This document shows, piece after piece, positions 45,955 to 55,849 of a stretch of DNA of 64,000 bases (positions are counted from its first letter, which is position 1; the number at the start of each line of letters is the position of its first letter). The translations under genes and the position numbers were made by a program. The stretch is from Chrysomallon squamiferum (Eukaryota; Mollusca; Gastropoda; Neomphalida; Peltospiridae). The stretch spans positions 8,993,228 to 9,057,227 of the forward strand of contig CM022678.1 of the NCBI GenBank assembly GCA_012295275.1, written 5' to 3'. The notes beneath the pieces are model-generated. The model saw nothing but the letters and a program-made list of their open reading frames with translations, was not told the DNA's origin and did no database searches.

Positions 45955-46477
45955 GGATGAGCTCGGTCCTTCGAATCGTCAATGTGGCGAGACATCACTC
46001 TCATGAACGCTGCCTTCCCCAGTCTCTGTCTCATCTAGTTCTGCTGCAGCTCCAGCCTCTGTTTTCTTCCCTCTATTTCCTTTCTCTTCTAATCCAGCTT
46101 CATTCTCAGTGCGGCAAGTTCAGACGTCACCTGCTGCTCAGCTTCCTGGCTGTTGTCTTTGTTGCTATCACGCCAAGTTTTGCTTTTGGCAGCATAGCAA
46201 ATGAAATCTTTTTACCAGCATCAGCTTGACTTCAACTGCGCTCTGCTCTTTCCTTCTTGTTCCTGTCCATGCTGCATGTAACCATCAATATATCCATAAA
46301 CTTCTTTCAGTCGTTTAATTTCAGCAAAAGTTTCTGTCATGGATTTTGTCTTGTCGCTGGAGGGATCTAGAATCTTTGGCTACAATGAAAGCTAGCTTTG
46401 TCACTTAGGTTGTTGGTGGAGGTTGTGGTGGTGGGTGCACTGCTCTCAGTGATATTGTAGGCAATGATGCTGTCTCC
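45955..46477 (-). pseudogene. CAMSAP: Exon(s) D2 with a CAMSAP/Patronin-like coiled-coil segment
   Basis: Read on the minus strand. After the acceptor ATGCTAG (46,478) one frame reads ETASLPTISLRAVHPPPQPP and stops; another reads KSMTETFAEIKRLKEVYGYI. Further on come KDNSQEAEQQVTSELAALRM, KLD-stop-KRKEIEGRKQRLELQQN-stop-MRQRLGKAAFM. The pattern ...LxxxRxxLxxKRxxIExxKxRxE...RQxxGKxAF is characteristic of CAMSAP/Patronin proteins, which bind and protect microtubule minus ends. The two stops inside the coil are TAG where GAG (Glu) is expected. Frame changes mark it as a pseudogene, or as several short exons of a decayed gene. Confidence 0.6.
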
Positions 46478-46857
46478 CTAGCATTGTAAAAGAAAATGAA
46501 TAATAATAAAGATTAAAAAAAATAATAATAATAAAAAATAAACATAACAGTAATAAAAAAAGACTAGCAGTAATATACTAAGAAGAAGATAAAAAAAGAA
46601 GGAAGTACAACAAAACAAAAAAAATGTAAATAAATAAGTTAAAACTGACAATTAGTAAATTTTAAAATAAAGAAGGGAAGCTGATCACAATTTTTGATCA
46701 CTTAAACAAATAAAGCACTTCTAACTTGCTTGCATCCTTCTTTTTCAATTCTTTCAGACTTGTTTGTAAGAGCATAACAAACTAGAAATGTTTAAAATAC
46801 CATCACACACAGACACAGGCATTGAAATAAGTCAAGAACGCTTGTTCAGGTTGCTAC
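46478..46857. other. Candidate first intron of D
   Basis: AT-rich with A-rich runs at 46,500-46,650. No gene seen. Confidence 0.4.
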
Positions 46858-46975
46858 CTATCAATAAAGTCGACAAAATCCTTCAATGAACGGCTAATTT
46901 CCTTTCCGAAACTTTCGGCGATAAACATCGTTGCAACCGATTCCGGAATTCTTTTTTTTATCTTTTTCTCATTTG
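46858..46975 (-). CDS. Candidate first coding exon D1
   Basis: On the minus strand ATG lies at 46,928-46,926, and the frame MFIAESFGKEISRSLKDFVD, then FID, runs to a GATAG|GTAGCA donor. It ends with two bases of a codon. D2, starting at 46,477, continues open (R-ETASLPTISLRAV), so the two exons chain in phase. The frame is also open upstream of the ATG (RIPESVAT). CpG is more frequent here than in the surroundings, as near a promoter. No family is recognised. Confidence 0.5.
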
Positions 46976-47034
46976 TAATTCCACCAAAGTTACCACCCAC
47001 CGATTTTTAATGCTTCCACTTTTAAATGCATCCA

Positions 47035-47090
47035 CGGTGTGATGTCACATGTTTAGTGACGGTCGGTCCACAGGGTGACGTCACTTAGTT
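47035..47090 (-). promoter_or_regulatory. CRE-like sites upstream of D1
   Basis: A perfect palindromic CRE, TGACGTCA, lies at 47,076-47,083, and a one-mismatch version, TGATGTCA, at 47,040-47,047. They lie about 110-150 bp upstream of the D1 ATG. CREB/ATF-family factors bind such sites. Promoter function is inferred from position and local CpG content; no TATA box is obvious. Confidence 0.45.
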
Positions 47091-47621
47091 TGCAACAGTA
47101 TTGAATTTAAACATAGCGTTACCAAGCACCAGTTTAATGAAAATGGAATCCATTATGTGGAAACATTTAAAAAGTGGGATTTTTTCCAATGACTTTTGGT
47201 TTGAAGTAATTAAAAACAAAAAATATCAAAACTACAATGCAAAATTTGTACTTAAAACATAATGGAATAAGAAATGAAGCCATGTTAAGACATGTTATGA
47301 AGTTTTGGGAACATACCGATAAATCATACACTGACACAGTGATTGCCAAAACAAAATTAAAGACTAAACATGATTTCTTGTTTATATAATTAAATGAGAA
47401 ATCGTGAACATTTTAGAAGCACAGTGACTTTTAGCTAAAGAGTACCGCTATTTACACTGACCATTTTAACCATCGATATCAAAATAAGAAGCAGTTTTTA
47501 TCAGATTTTTATATGGTATTAAAATTAGATTAATTAGAGATTATCGGTTATATTATTGAATAATTATGGAATTTCATTCGGGATTATCTCCCTTTTCTCA
47601 AAGTTCAAAAAAAAAAAAAAA

Positions 47622-47652
<31 letters not shown>

Positions 47653-47779
47653 AAATTAAAATGAACAAATAAAAGAATTTATGAAACTCAAATTTTAATC
47701 TTAAAAAGGGAAAAGTAACAAACCAAGAAAACAACCTAGCGACTGACAGCAAACACGCACACACACGTTATTGATTTAA
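47091..47779. other. Intergenic sequence
   Basis: AT-rich, with an AAAT run at about 47,609-47,655. No gene seen. Confidence 0.4.
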
Positions 47780-47827
<48 letters not shown>

Positions 47828-47875
47828 GTAATAATAATAATAATGACAATAATAATAGTAATAATAATAAGAAGA
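47780..47875 (+). repeat. (AAT)n microsatellite
   Basis: AAT tract with AGT/GAC interruptions. It gives a poly-Leu frame on the minus strand that is an artefact. Confidence 0.93.
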
Positions 47876-48443
47876 AAAGACGACGAAGAAGAGAAGTTGT
47901 ATTAGTAGTAATTAAGAATATTAACTTGGAAACTGGGTAGTTGAAAACATCAAATAATGGAAAGAATACTTTTAAAACTGATTTAAATACTGTGCTGTGG
48001 CTGTTATGATTGTATTCCATTTCAGAAACTGACTTAGAATTTATATCTGTTGAAGAATTGTCATAAAAATTAAATTCCAAGAAGTCACTGGCATAAATAG
48101 AATTTTTAAAGGCGATTTCATACATTGTTATAGCTATTATCTTGTTGTTTGAAATCTCGCACGTGGAGATAGCTTGTTTCATACAGTTCTGTACGATCTT
48201 TGGACAACCGCGGCACCTCTGTGGACAACGTTCTCTCCAGTCAGGATCACGTCTCACGTGATAATTAACTATCGTAAACATTCTTCTTTACTTGTTCACG
48301 AAGATAAACATTTATGCAAGTCTGATTTTAAAGTACTTCATGCAGTTATCATACTAAAGAAAAAGTCTCATATAATTGAATTCCATAAACTCACTGGCAT
48401 AAATAAAATTAAATAAATATAAAAATTAAATTAAAACAACAAT
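47876..48443 (-). other. Unassigned sequence with a minus-strand open frame
   Basis: A minus-strand frame of about 130 codons (48,281 to about 47,880) starts with cysteine-rich sequence (RCPQRCRGCPKIVQNC) before running into the AAT repeat. A segment near 48,078-48,112 is partly repeated at 48,378-48,410 (CACTGGCATAAAT). I cannot support a gene. Confidence 0.3.
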
Positions 48444-48491
48444 ATGGCTCATGCAAGGACTTTTAAAAAGAAACGTTCCTGCATGAGCCAT
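48444..48491. repeat. Short inverted repeat (hairpin)
   Basis: ATGGCTCATGCA at 48,444-48,455 is perfectly complementary to TGCATGAGCCAT at 48,480-48,491, with a 24-bp interior. It could fold into a stem-loop. Confidence 0.8.
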
Positions 48492-49805
48492 TTCTAATCC
48501 AAGACTGTGAAGTCTGCTTTTCTGTTTCTTAGAAGGTATAGGTAAGAGAACGTAAGTCGCTAATGGTAAGACAGTGGTCAACTGGACAGTAGTCACGTGT
48601 TTCTACTCATTTCTGTGTAGTTATCAAACTTTTAAATGACGTTATACAACAGTTGGATGACTATGTCGATGAATAAAGCAAGTTTTTCTTTCTAGACGAG
48701 AGTTAGCACGTCAATAGAAAGCACCTGTCTGAAGTATCTCGTGATGGAGTTGTCTCCGGCCACGTAGTCTTCCACGTAGAGAGGATTTATCTCTGACCTT
48801 ATTATACTGTACACTGACGTTATTGGATTTGTCCTGTGACCGATGGAAAAGTGATGTTAAATTTAATTGAAGAAGTGCATAGTTAAAATCTGAAGGAGAA
48901 TGGGAGTTACGTCCCCTGAATGTTTCTTTTACAATAATAATAATAATAATAATAAAATTAAAATTAAAATAAATAACAGAAATAAAAACTATATGAATAT
49001 AACTTAAACCAAAGAGAAATATTCGGTTTAATCCGCCTGGTTTGTTTTTGTTGCCGTTCCGATGAATGCGTCTGGTCATAGCCGTGTAATGAAATAATAC
49101 TGTTCTTTGTGATATTAGAGTGCGCGCTTTATTTTGAAGGAAAACTAATTCAGTACAAAGCTGAGCAAGGGGGAGATAAACCACGGAATTGGTGTTAGCA
49201 CGAGACATGTTTCATGTATATTTTGGAAATGAATGGAAGGAAATAAATAAATAAACGACCAATCAGGTAATCAATCTACAAGACATTCTCTGTAAACTGT
49301 AAATTTTTCGCAAAACATCAAGTTAGTTCGTTTTGTGTTAAATAATGACGAGGCATTTTCTTTGTTTACGTTGTGCACCTATAATCGTTTCAATGATAGC
49401 CGTAATTTTTATTATTACTTAAATACAGTATGGAACTAATAAAACAATTTTCAAATGGCAATAAATAGAAACATTTGTTCAAGAATAAACGTCGACTGCA
49501 TAAACTAGTCCAGTGGAAACATTTTAACTGTTGTTTTTATTTAGTGCATGGCTGTAGCTTAACACTTTGAATCACTTAAATGTATCATTATTCCATATTT
49601 GTAACAATCGATCGCATAATACTTTGGTACATGAATTTATGTTACACATGTCACATTCATCTAGTATACATTTTGTAAAACAAAAAGATAAATGTGATCT
49701 AGCATTTGTAATGTGATGACATCCATACAGTAATATAATTATATATATATATTAACAATCTTATCAGTTCATAAATTAAATTCTCTACCTTTTTCTTTTC
49801 TCAGT
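48492..49805. other. Intergenic sequence with moderate CpG
   Basis: A minus-strand open frame of 165 codons (49,208-48,711) includes poly-Ile from an AAT run at 48,934-48,955. Parts are less AT-rich than the rest (48,690-48,790; 49,040-49,200), which could mark a promoter or an untranslated exon. No conserved motif seen. Confidence 0.3.
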
Positions 49806-49899
49806 ATAGGAAACAGTCTTTGACGTGCAACAAAGTGAATCTTTCTTGATATTTACAAAGGAACCAGACTTATTTAAGACAAGTTCAAGGTATTTAGCT
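49806..49899 (+). pseudogene. Exon-like piece, degenerate copy of 53,114-53,205
   Basis: After TTTTCTCAG the sequence contains ESFLIFTKEPDLFKTSSRYL, parallel to ESFLVFMKDSELMKSVPSI in the later copy. Upstream of it the frame is broken. The downstream flanks are also similar (AGCTTGATGTACATTAACAT against AACTTAATGTATATTAACAT). Confidence 0.4.
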
Positions 49900-51419
49900 T
49901 GAGTTATAATTTCTGTATTTAATAATTAACAATGCAAATAGCTTGATGTACATTAACATGATAAAAGTCTTACACACGAATTTGTCTTACTGGATATCTT
50001 TACAAATTTCATACCTGAATCAAATGTTCCTTCATAATAGTTAAAGCATGGTACATATTTTTCTTATTTCCTTTTAGTAAATTAATAGAAATCATATTTT
50101 ATATAGGATCCTTCTCGAAAACAACAATACTGATTGAATTTGACCAGACAATACTTTCAGTTCTTTGTTAGTGATGGATGTAAATAATATTGTCAAACAT
50201 CTTAATAGTGTAATTGCTTGGTAATAGCATAGATAAGATTGCTTGCCTCAGTTCTTGTATTTCCTAGATTTCCTTCTAGGAAGCTGTGAGAATTATTGCT
50301 GTTTCAAAGATAACATTAAAATGAAAGAACATATTCAGAATGACATATTTTAAGAAAGAAAATTAATGTAGATTTGAAAGTGAAATCTTTTTGGTTATGT
50401 TATTAGTATTTTTATAGTCATTATAAACAACATGAACAAATTAAGATATAATAGTTTTAATTTGACATGTGCAGGCTATCCTAGTTTATTGTTAAGAGAT
50501 TATCACCACTTTTATCAAGTTTATCACTTTACTTGTGATTAGTTGTGCAGTGAGAAAAAACAAATACTTTTAGATTTATATCTAATAGTAATTGTTGTAC
50601 AGGATTTCAGTTAATTACCAGTGAAAACAAGATAATGAGAGAACCTGTCAGTTTTACAACCCACCATCTAAATAACTGACATGTCAGCTGTTTGATCACT
50701 TCCTTTATTTAAATTCTGTACAGTGACTATGACACCAACTATAAATTTTGGAACGGTCTGACAGAATTAAGCTGAAGTTATATACATAGGTAATATGTTT
50801 AAATTATATATGTAAGTTTATAATAGGATCTTCTCTTTCTCTATCTATCTATATATATAAATATACATATATGCAACATTTGGTGGAAAAAGTGGTTTTG
50901 TAATAGAGGTATAGTATATTTAGAAATCTGTTAATATCTTGTTTTTAGAACACTTTATATTGCTAAGATAAACCAAAAGAAAGTATAGAATGTTGTATTG
51001 ATTTTAGCATATCCTATTTTATTGTTAAGAGATTATCACTACTGTTGTAAAGTTTATCACTTTACTGGTGAGCAGTTGTGTAGTGAGTAGTTCTACTTAA
51101 AAATTAAGATTGTTTCCCAGAGGCAATCTAAAAACAAATACATTTAGATTTATATCTAATAATATGGAGGTAGACATTGTTACCGAGGTTAACTACCTAT
51201 TCCTTATTTTAAGTAAATCCTTGATTATTTTGTATAAAAGCTATACTGGATGAATGTGGTTTATGTAACATATATCTATATGTGGAGGTGAAGATCTTGT
51301 GGTTATAAGATGCTGTTAAAAGAATGTTGTAGTCAGTTGTTACAAAAATGGAAGAGACATAAATTCATGAAAAGGAATTTATTATACAATGCTTAACGGT
51401 GAATTTAAATTAGAACATT
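49900..51419 (+). other. AT-rich sequence with a duplicated segment
   Basis: About 50,472-50,600 and 51,005-51,165 are similar (ATTGTTAAGAGATTATCAC, AAGTTTATCACTTTACTTG, TTTAGATTTATATCTAATA), about 540 bp apart. No gene seen. Confidence 0.55.
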
Positions 51420-52000
51420 ATGTTTACAGCTGCCAGTGGAAAATGCTGGAGCATTATGTAAATACAGAACCAGTAATGTCAAACTTCCTGTGGTATCTGG
51501 TAGATGGTTTAATACTGAAAGGGTAAATATAGAACAAGTAATATCAAACTTCCTATGGTATCTGGTAGATGGTTTAATACTGAAAGGGTAAATATAGAAC
51601 AAGTAATAACAAACTTCCTGTGGTATCTGGTAGATGGTTTAATACTGAAAGGGAAGAGAGAATATTTCATTTATGTAATTCTGATATTGGTGATGAGTTC
51701 TACTATATTTTTGAGTGTACATTTTTCTCTTTTGAGATAAGTAAATATATACCACACTAATATAGACTTAGACCAAATATAATAACATTTCAACATTTAT
51801 TTTATGGAACAAAAAGCATTTCACTTTTGTATAAACTTGTCATTGAGAGAATCAGTCTTCTGGGTTAAATACAAATTAATATGTTTTGTATCATTACAGA
51901 AAATACTGTTTAAATTAGGTTCTTTTTACGTGTTATCAATACTGCTTGCATTGCAGTCTTGTCTTGTCTTCATAGATGTTGTAAGTGCTAATTAGGTGCA
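51420..52000 (+). mobile_element. LINE 3'-end fragment with an internal 65-bp repeat
   Basis: Across frames it reads LPVENAGALCKYRTSNVKLP, VVSGRWFNTERVN, then CNSDIGDEFYYIFECTFFSF and RPNIITFQHLFYGT. The order 'RTSNxKLPxxxGRW ... C-X-S-D-IGDEFxYxFEC ... PN' is the C-terminal region of many invertebrate LINE reverse-transcriptase polyproteins. This is a different LINE family from the Tx1-like copies. Frameshifts and the 65-bp repeat make it inactive. Confidence 0.65.
51479..51650 (+). repeat. 65-bp tandem repeat inside the LINE fragment, about 2.7 copies
   Basis: The unit starts TCAAACTTCCTGTGGTATCT, with starts at 51,479, 51,544 and 51,609. Because 65 is not a multiple of three, each unit shifts the frame. 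Confidence 0.9.
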
Positions 52001-53113
52001 GTAAAATGTATACAATCTTGAATCTGAAAAGAATTAATGCTGCAGGTGTGATAAGTGAAGCAGAAACAAATGTTTCTTAGCTTTGTACTTGCTTAGATTG
52101 AATATCTTTATCTCATTGGACCACTGACCTTCTTATAAATAAAATAATTATTAGTTGACATTAACTGATTTATTCAACTGGTATGTCAGATAAAAATCAA
52201 TGTTGGTATGAAACCTTAATACAGAAGTGATAATTTGTCAAATAAAAGAGAAAAGAAGTGAAAATATTTCAGTGTTTTTATTCTTTAATTTTAACTAATG
52301 TTTTATTACTGCTACATCAGAAGTGCTAAGACCACCTTCATTATGACGACTTCAAATACTGTTAGTAATTACTACCACTACAAATACCAACTACTACTAA
52401 CTACTATTAGGACTACAAATATTACTATCACTAAAATTACTGACTACTACTAACACTGAAAGAACTAACTAGTGTTAGGTTGTTTGCTTAGTAGATAGAT
52501 AAACATGTGCTCTGCAATTCATGGATACTGCGTGATATGTAGTTATATTACTTACTGAGTGAATCAAATAGGTGAAATTACAATAAGTAAACAATGTCGA
52601 ATAGCAAATGGTAAATAGATAACAGACGCAGGTTAGTGCAGAGCTTTAAAGAAGCACATAGTTATGTACATTCAGTAATGTCTTTTACTGTCAGTTATGA
52701 CATGCAGTTCTATAGTCACGTACAAACAGCAATATTGAGAATGTGCAGTACGATATTACAGCTGAATAATTAATATTCATTAAAATTCTTATTTCCATTA
52801 AGGCACAGACATTAACTGATACATTTAATAAATCCTTACTTCTACAGTATTTTTGATGACTGCACTGAAAAAACAACTGTGACAAATCTTCCAGAAAGTC
52901 ATTTTTTTTAGGTTAGTATTGTTAATTTTATTTTATATGTTTTTTTTTTTTTGTTTATGTCTTTGCAAAACTTGAGATGAATGTTTTTTCTCAGATATAT
53001 TAAGTTACTAAAATCCCATAATTTCACATCCATACATTGATATATGTTTTATAATGTTGTCATTCAAATCTGACAGTCAATTTATAAACTAATTTCTCAA
53101 TATCTTGTTTTAG
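52001..53113 (+). other. AT-rich non-coding sequence
   Basis: It includes ACT-triplet-rich DNA (52,365-52,470). No gene seen. Confidence 0.4.
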
Positions 53114-53205
53114 TGCAGAAAACTGTGTTGAGATTCATTGAATCTTTCTTGGTATTTATGAAGGATTCAGAACTAATGAAATCAGTTCCAAGTATTTGAC
53201 TGGAG
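53114..53205 (+). CDS. Candidate exon of an unidentified plus-strand gene
   Basis: After CTTGTTTTAG the frame reads VQKTVLRFIESFLVFMKDSE, then LMKSVPSI, ending in TGA; a GGA|GTAACA donor follows. It looks like a HEAT-type helix pair by composition. Its degenerate copy is at 49,806. Whether it belongs to the gene of copy C is unknown. Confidence 0.4.
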
Positions 53206-53889
53206 TAACAATTTCTCTTTCTTTATTATTATTATACATCAGTCTTAGGGAAACAATTCTGAAAGTGACTTGAAAACCAATAATTTTCAGGTTTCCCAAT
53301 ATATTTCAAACGAATCTAGCTGATGATATAAATCACCCGGTTTTAGTGTGTGTGTGAGTGTGTTTTCTTTTTTTTTTTTTTTTTTTAATTCAGTGCTGTA
53401 TGAGCATAAAATCACATAGATAACTTAATGTATATTAACATTTTTCATAAATACACGTGTTACTTTTTGTACCTGAAGACTATACCTACATCATTTATGT
53501 ATAATGAAAATGAGAAAGATGACAAATTTTCTTCTTGTCTTACTTGAAAATTGAAAGAAAACGTGATTTGGAAAATGTAGGGTGCAAAAATGTATTAAAT
53601 CTATAATTAAATAAAATCTATTGTATAAAAATATCTACTTGAATAAAATACGTCAGTTTAAATATTGCATATCCTCCACTGCTTTAACTAGTGACTTTAT
53701 TATTTTCAGAAATAAATAAGAAGAATCACAACCCGGGATAAAATGTGAAGTGAGTAAAATAATTCCATGAAATAAGAAAAATAGGAATTTATAGCAGAGA
53801 GAAAAGGTTTAAATGCGAAGTCTATATGGAATGAATTTTCTAAAAATGAGAATATAAAAATGAAGATGGCAACTCACAGGAATGAAGAA
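53206..53889 (+). other. Non-coding sequence
   Basis: It has a TG run followed by poly-T near 53,345-53,386. No gene seen. Confidence 0.4.
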
Positions 53890-54005
53890 TTATTCAGCAT
53901 CCATACTGGTAAGAAACCGACTGCAGGTCAGTGTCGCAGTTCTGTGTGATGCAGAGAGCAACACTGCACCACTGTCGTCCTCACTTGTTGGTGCAGCACA
54001 GTCGT
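53890..54005 (-). CDS. Candidate last exon of a small minus-strand gene
   Basis: Minus strand, acceptor CTCTCATGTAG. The frame reads DCAAPTSEDDSGAVLLSASH, RTATLTCSRFLTSMDAE, then TAA (53,892-53,890). It chains in phase with the exon at 54,161-54,225, which leaves one base. The acidic, Ser/Thr-rich tail has no recognised domain. Confidence 0.45.
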
Positions 54006-54160
54006 CTACATGAGAGATGTGAAAAGCAAATTCAAGTTAATATTTTCATATTCTGAAATAGAAAACTGTTTGAATTGAAGTCCGTGTTTGAGGTTAGTTT
54101 TTGTTTTTCCTTTCGAATGAAAAAAATCTAAACTTGAGAGAGAGAGAGACAGAGATTTAC

Positions 54161-54225
54161 ATTTTGCTTCACAATCACTGAAACTTTTTTCCAGACAAGC
54201 AATTTTATTCTGTATCTTTAACATT
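54161..54225 (-). CDS. Candidate internal exon of the small minus-strand gene
   Basis: Minus strand, acceptor TATAATTTCAG and donor AAAT|GTAAAT. It encodes MLKIQNKIACLEKSFSDCEA, a likely coiled coil, open and in phase with the next exon. Confidence 0.45.
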
Positions 54226-54318
54226 CTGAAATTATACTTCAGTAAAGCTCAGCCCTGAAAAATAATACATGACATTGCAAAACAAATTTTGGATTATGAC
54301 AGAACTGATTTGGTCATT

Positions 54319-54455
54319 TTATTATTATTGTTATTGTTATTATTATTATTATTGTTATTATTATTGTTATTATTATTGTTATTGTTATTGTTATTATTAT
54401 TGTTATTGTTATTGTTATTGTTATTATTATTGTTATTGTTACTGTTATTATTATT
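54319..54455 (+). repeat. (TTATTG)n-type microsatellite
   Basis: Mixed ATT and GTT triplets giving poly-Leu or Tyr/Cys frames. Artefactual as coding. Confidence 0.93.
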
Positions 54456-54663
54456 AATGTCGCCATCATTACCATCGGTGTATTTCTTATTTTATTTGTT
54501 CAATATCATTTTAGTTTTTTTCTTCTTTTTCCTTTTTTTTTTCTTTCTTTTTCTTGGGTTTTTCTTTCTTGTTCGTAATGAAGATGTTGGTGATATTTAA
54601 TTTTGAGCACTGTTCCTGGTTTTTTTTTGATGGATTTAAGCAAAATTTTCATCTTCTTTCCAG

Positions 54664-54726
54664 GCAGATGTTGCTTTTGAGATGGAAGCCGATGTTGATG
54701 GAAACTCTTTTGACTCTCTGCTTCTG
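54664..54726 (+). CDS. Candidate plus-strand exon (strand ambiguous)
   Basis: After TTCTTTCCAG the frame reads DVAFEMEADVDGNSFDSLLL to CTG|GTCTGT, exactly 21 codons. On the minus strand the same DNA gives a Ser/Thr-rich frame (SKEFPSTSASISKATSAWKE), so the strand is uncertain. Confidence 0.3.
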
Positions 54727-54776
54727 GTCTGTCTATGTGTCTGTTTAATATAGTAGCAGTAGTAGTAGTAGTGGTT

Positions 54777-54809
<33 letters not shown>

Positions 54810-54827
54810 TTAATAATAATATTACAG

Positions 54828-54922
54828 GTACCGGACCAGTTATTCAGACTCCTTGGGGCCTGAGGCATTCCTGGCTGATTTTTCTGGTTTTCTGGTACCA
54901 AGGCATCTAAATAATTAGACAT
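54828..54922 (-). CDS. Possible first exon of the small minus-strand gene (strand ambiguous)
   Basis: On the minus strand ATG at 54,922 starts MSNYLDALVPENQKNQPGMP, then QAPRSLNNWSG, with possible donors G|GTACCT or T|GTAATA. On the plus strand, after ATATTACAG, the frame YRTSYSDSLGPEAFLADFSG is also open. An (AAT)n lies beside it (54,780-54,812). Confidence 0.35.
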
Positions 54923-55044
54923 TTTAAAATTAAACTGTGGCTATTGGACACATGTGGCGAGTGAATGAATGCTTTTTCTCATTTTCTGCTGATGGTTAAG
55001 ATATAGTTGCCAAGTTTCTTAATACTGTTTTTCATTTATTTCAG

Positions 55045-55258
55045 GTATTCCAGAATCCAAATCAGACACAAGTTCTGTACAGGAATTAAGTCTGAACTGC
55101 AGTTGTTTAACCAACCAGCTGTTGGAGTTTCTGGTAGAATGTTTCCATGCAAAACTCCTTTCTTTGACAGATGTGGACATTGGAAATAATCCTGATCTTT
55201 GTGTATCTGTCATTGACAATTTAGTTAAACTTACATCAGGCAATTGTTTTTTATTAAA
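55045..55258 (+). CDS. Exon of an unidentified plus-strand gene, open over its length
   Basis: The acceptor is TTTATTTCAG and the donor TTAAA|GTAAAC. One frame without ATG is open for 71 codons: IPESKSDTSSVQELSLNCSC, LTNQLLEFLVECFHAKLLSL, TDVDIGNNPDLCVSVIDNLV, KLTSGNCFLL. It is helical and HEAT-like by composition. It ends in a phase that does not fit the CAMSAP frame of the next exon, so it is probably part of a different gene, perhaps that of copy C. Confidence 0.55.
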
Positions 55259-55398
55259 GTAAACATTTTTTTGTTGAATTTTATAAATTTTAAATGACTA
55301 TTCCCCTTTTAGCTCTCTCTCTCTCTCTCTCTCTCTCTGACTCTTTTCTCTCTCTCTGACTCTTTTCTCTGCGTCATTGTTGTTTATTTTTTCTTCAG

Positions 55399-55637
55399 AT
55401 ATATGTTTGAAAGACGGGTCAGGAATAGCTAATTCTTTACATAATCTACGCCTCACCAAAACATTCTGTGAACGGCATCTTCCATCAACTTTTTCCATTT
55501 CACCTACGAGGATCTCCTGTACACATGAGACAGTGTACGAGAAAACCTCTTAGCCTTTCTCACAGAGCTGTTCTTCTGGTTTGAAATGATAAAACTGACA
55601 GAGACAGGACAGCTGGTGAATGGTCAGGAAGCAGAAA
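55399..55637 (+). pseudogene. CAMSAP: CAMSAP/Patronin calponin-homology domain fragment, broken
   Basis: After TTTTCTTCAG the sequence reads ICLKDGSGIANSLHNLRLTK and TFCERHLPSTF. After a frameshift near 55,490-55,505 it reads FTYEDLLYT, TGA (55,526-55,528), then DSVRENLLAFLTELFFWFEM and IKLTETGQLVNGQEAE, ending at GTAAGT. The series ICLKD...SLxNLxL...FCxxHLP...EDLLY...NLLAFLTELFFWFE follows the C-terminal half of the CAMSAP-family CH domain. One frameshift and one stop mean this exon cannot give an intact domain. The N-terminal half was not found nearby. A CT microsatellite precedes it (55,314-55,366). Confidence 0.72.
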
Positions 55638-55849
55638 GTAAGTTTTGTGAGAGTTTTTAATTACATTGCAAGTCCACAATTGAATTTTATCTTTTATTAA
55701 ATGAATTTATGAAATTTATTACTGTACTGGAAACATTGGGATTTTGTCATATTCAGTTTTAGTGTTTATACTGGAGGGGTGTAGCAAATCTGATATAAAA
55801 AGAATTTTTTTATAAGTTGACCTTTAATAGTGTGACACTGAAGGCAGGA

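Noticed and set aside
45957-46229. Plus-strand frame of 90 codons
   Set aside because: It lies opposite the CAMSAP-like coiled coil, which is recognisable on the minus strand.
48711-49208. Minus-strand frame of 165 codons in less AT-rich DNA
   Set aside because: It contains poly-Ile from an AAT run and no recognisable motif. The local base composition alone does not establish a gene.
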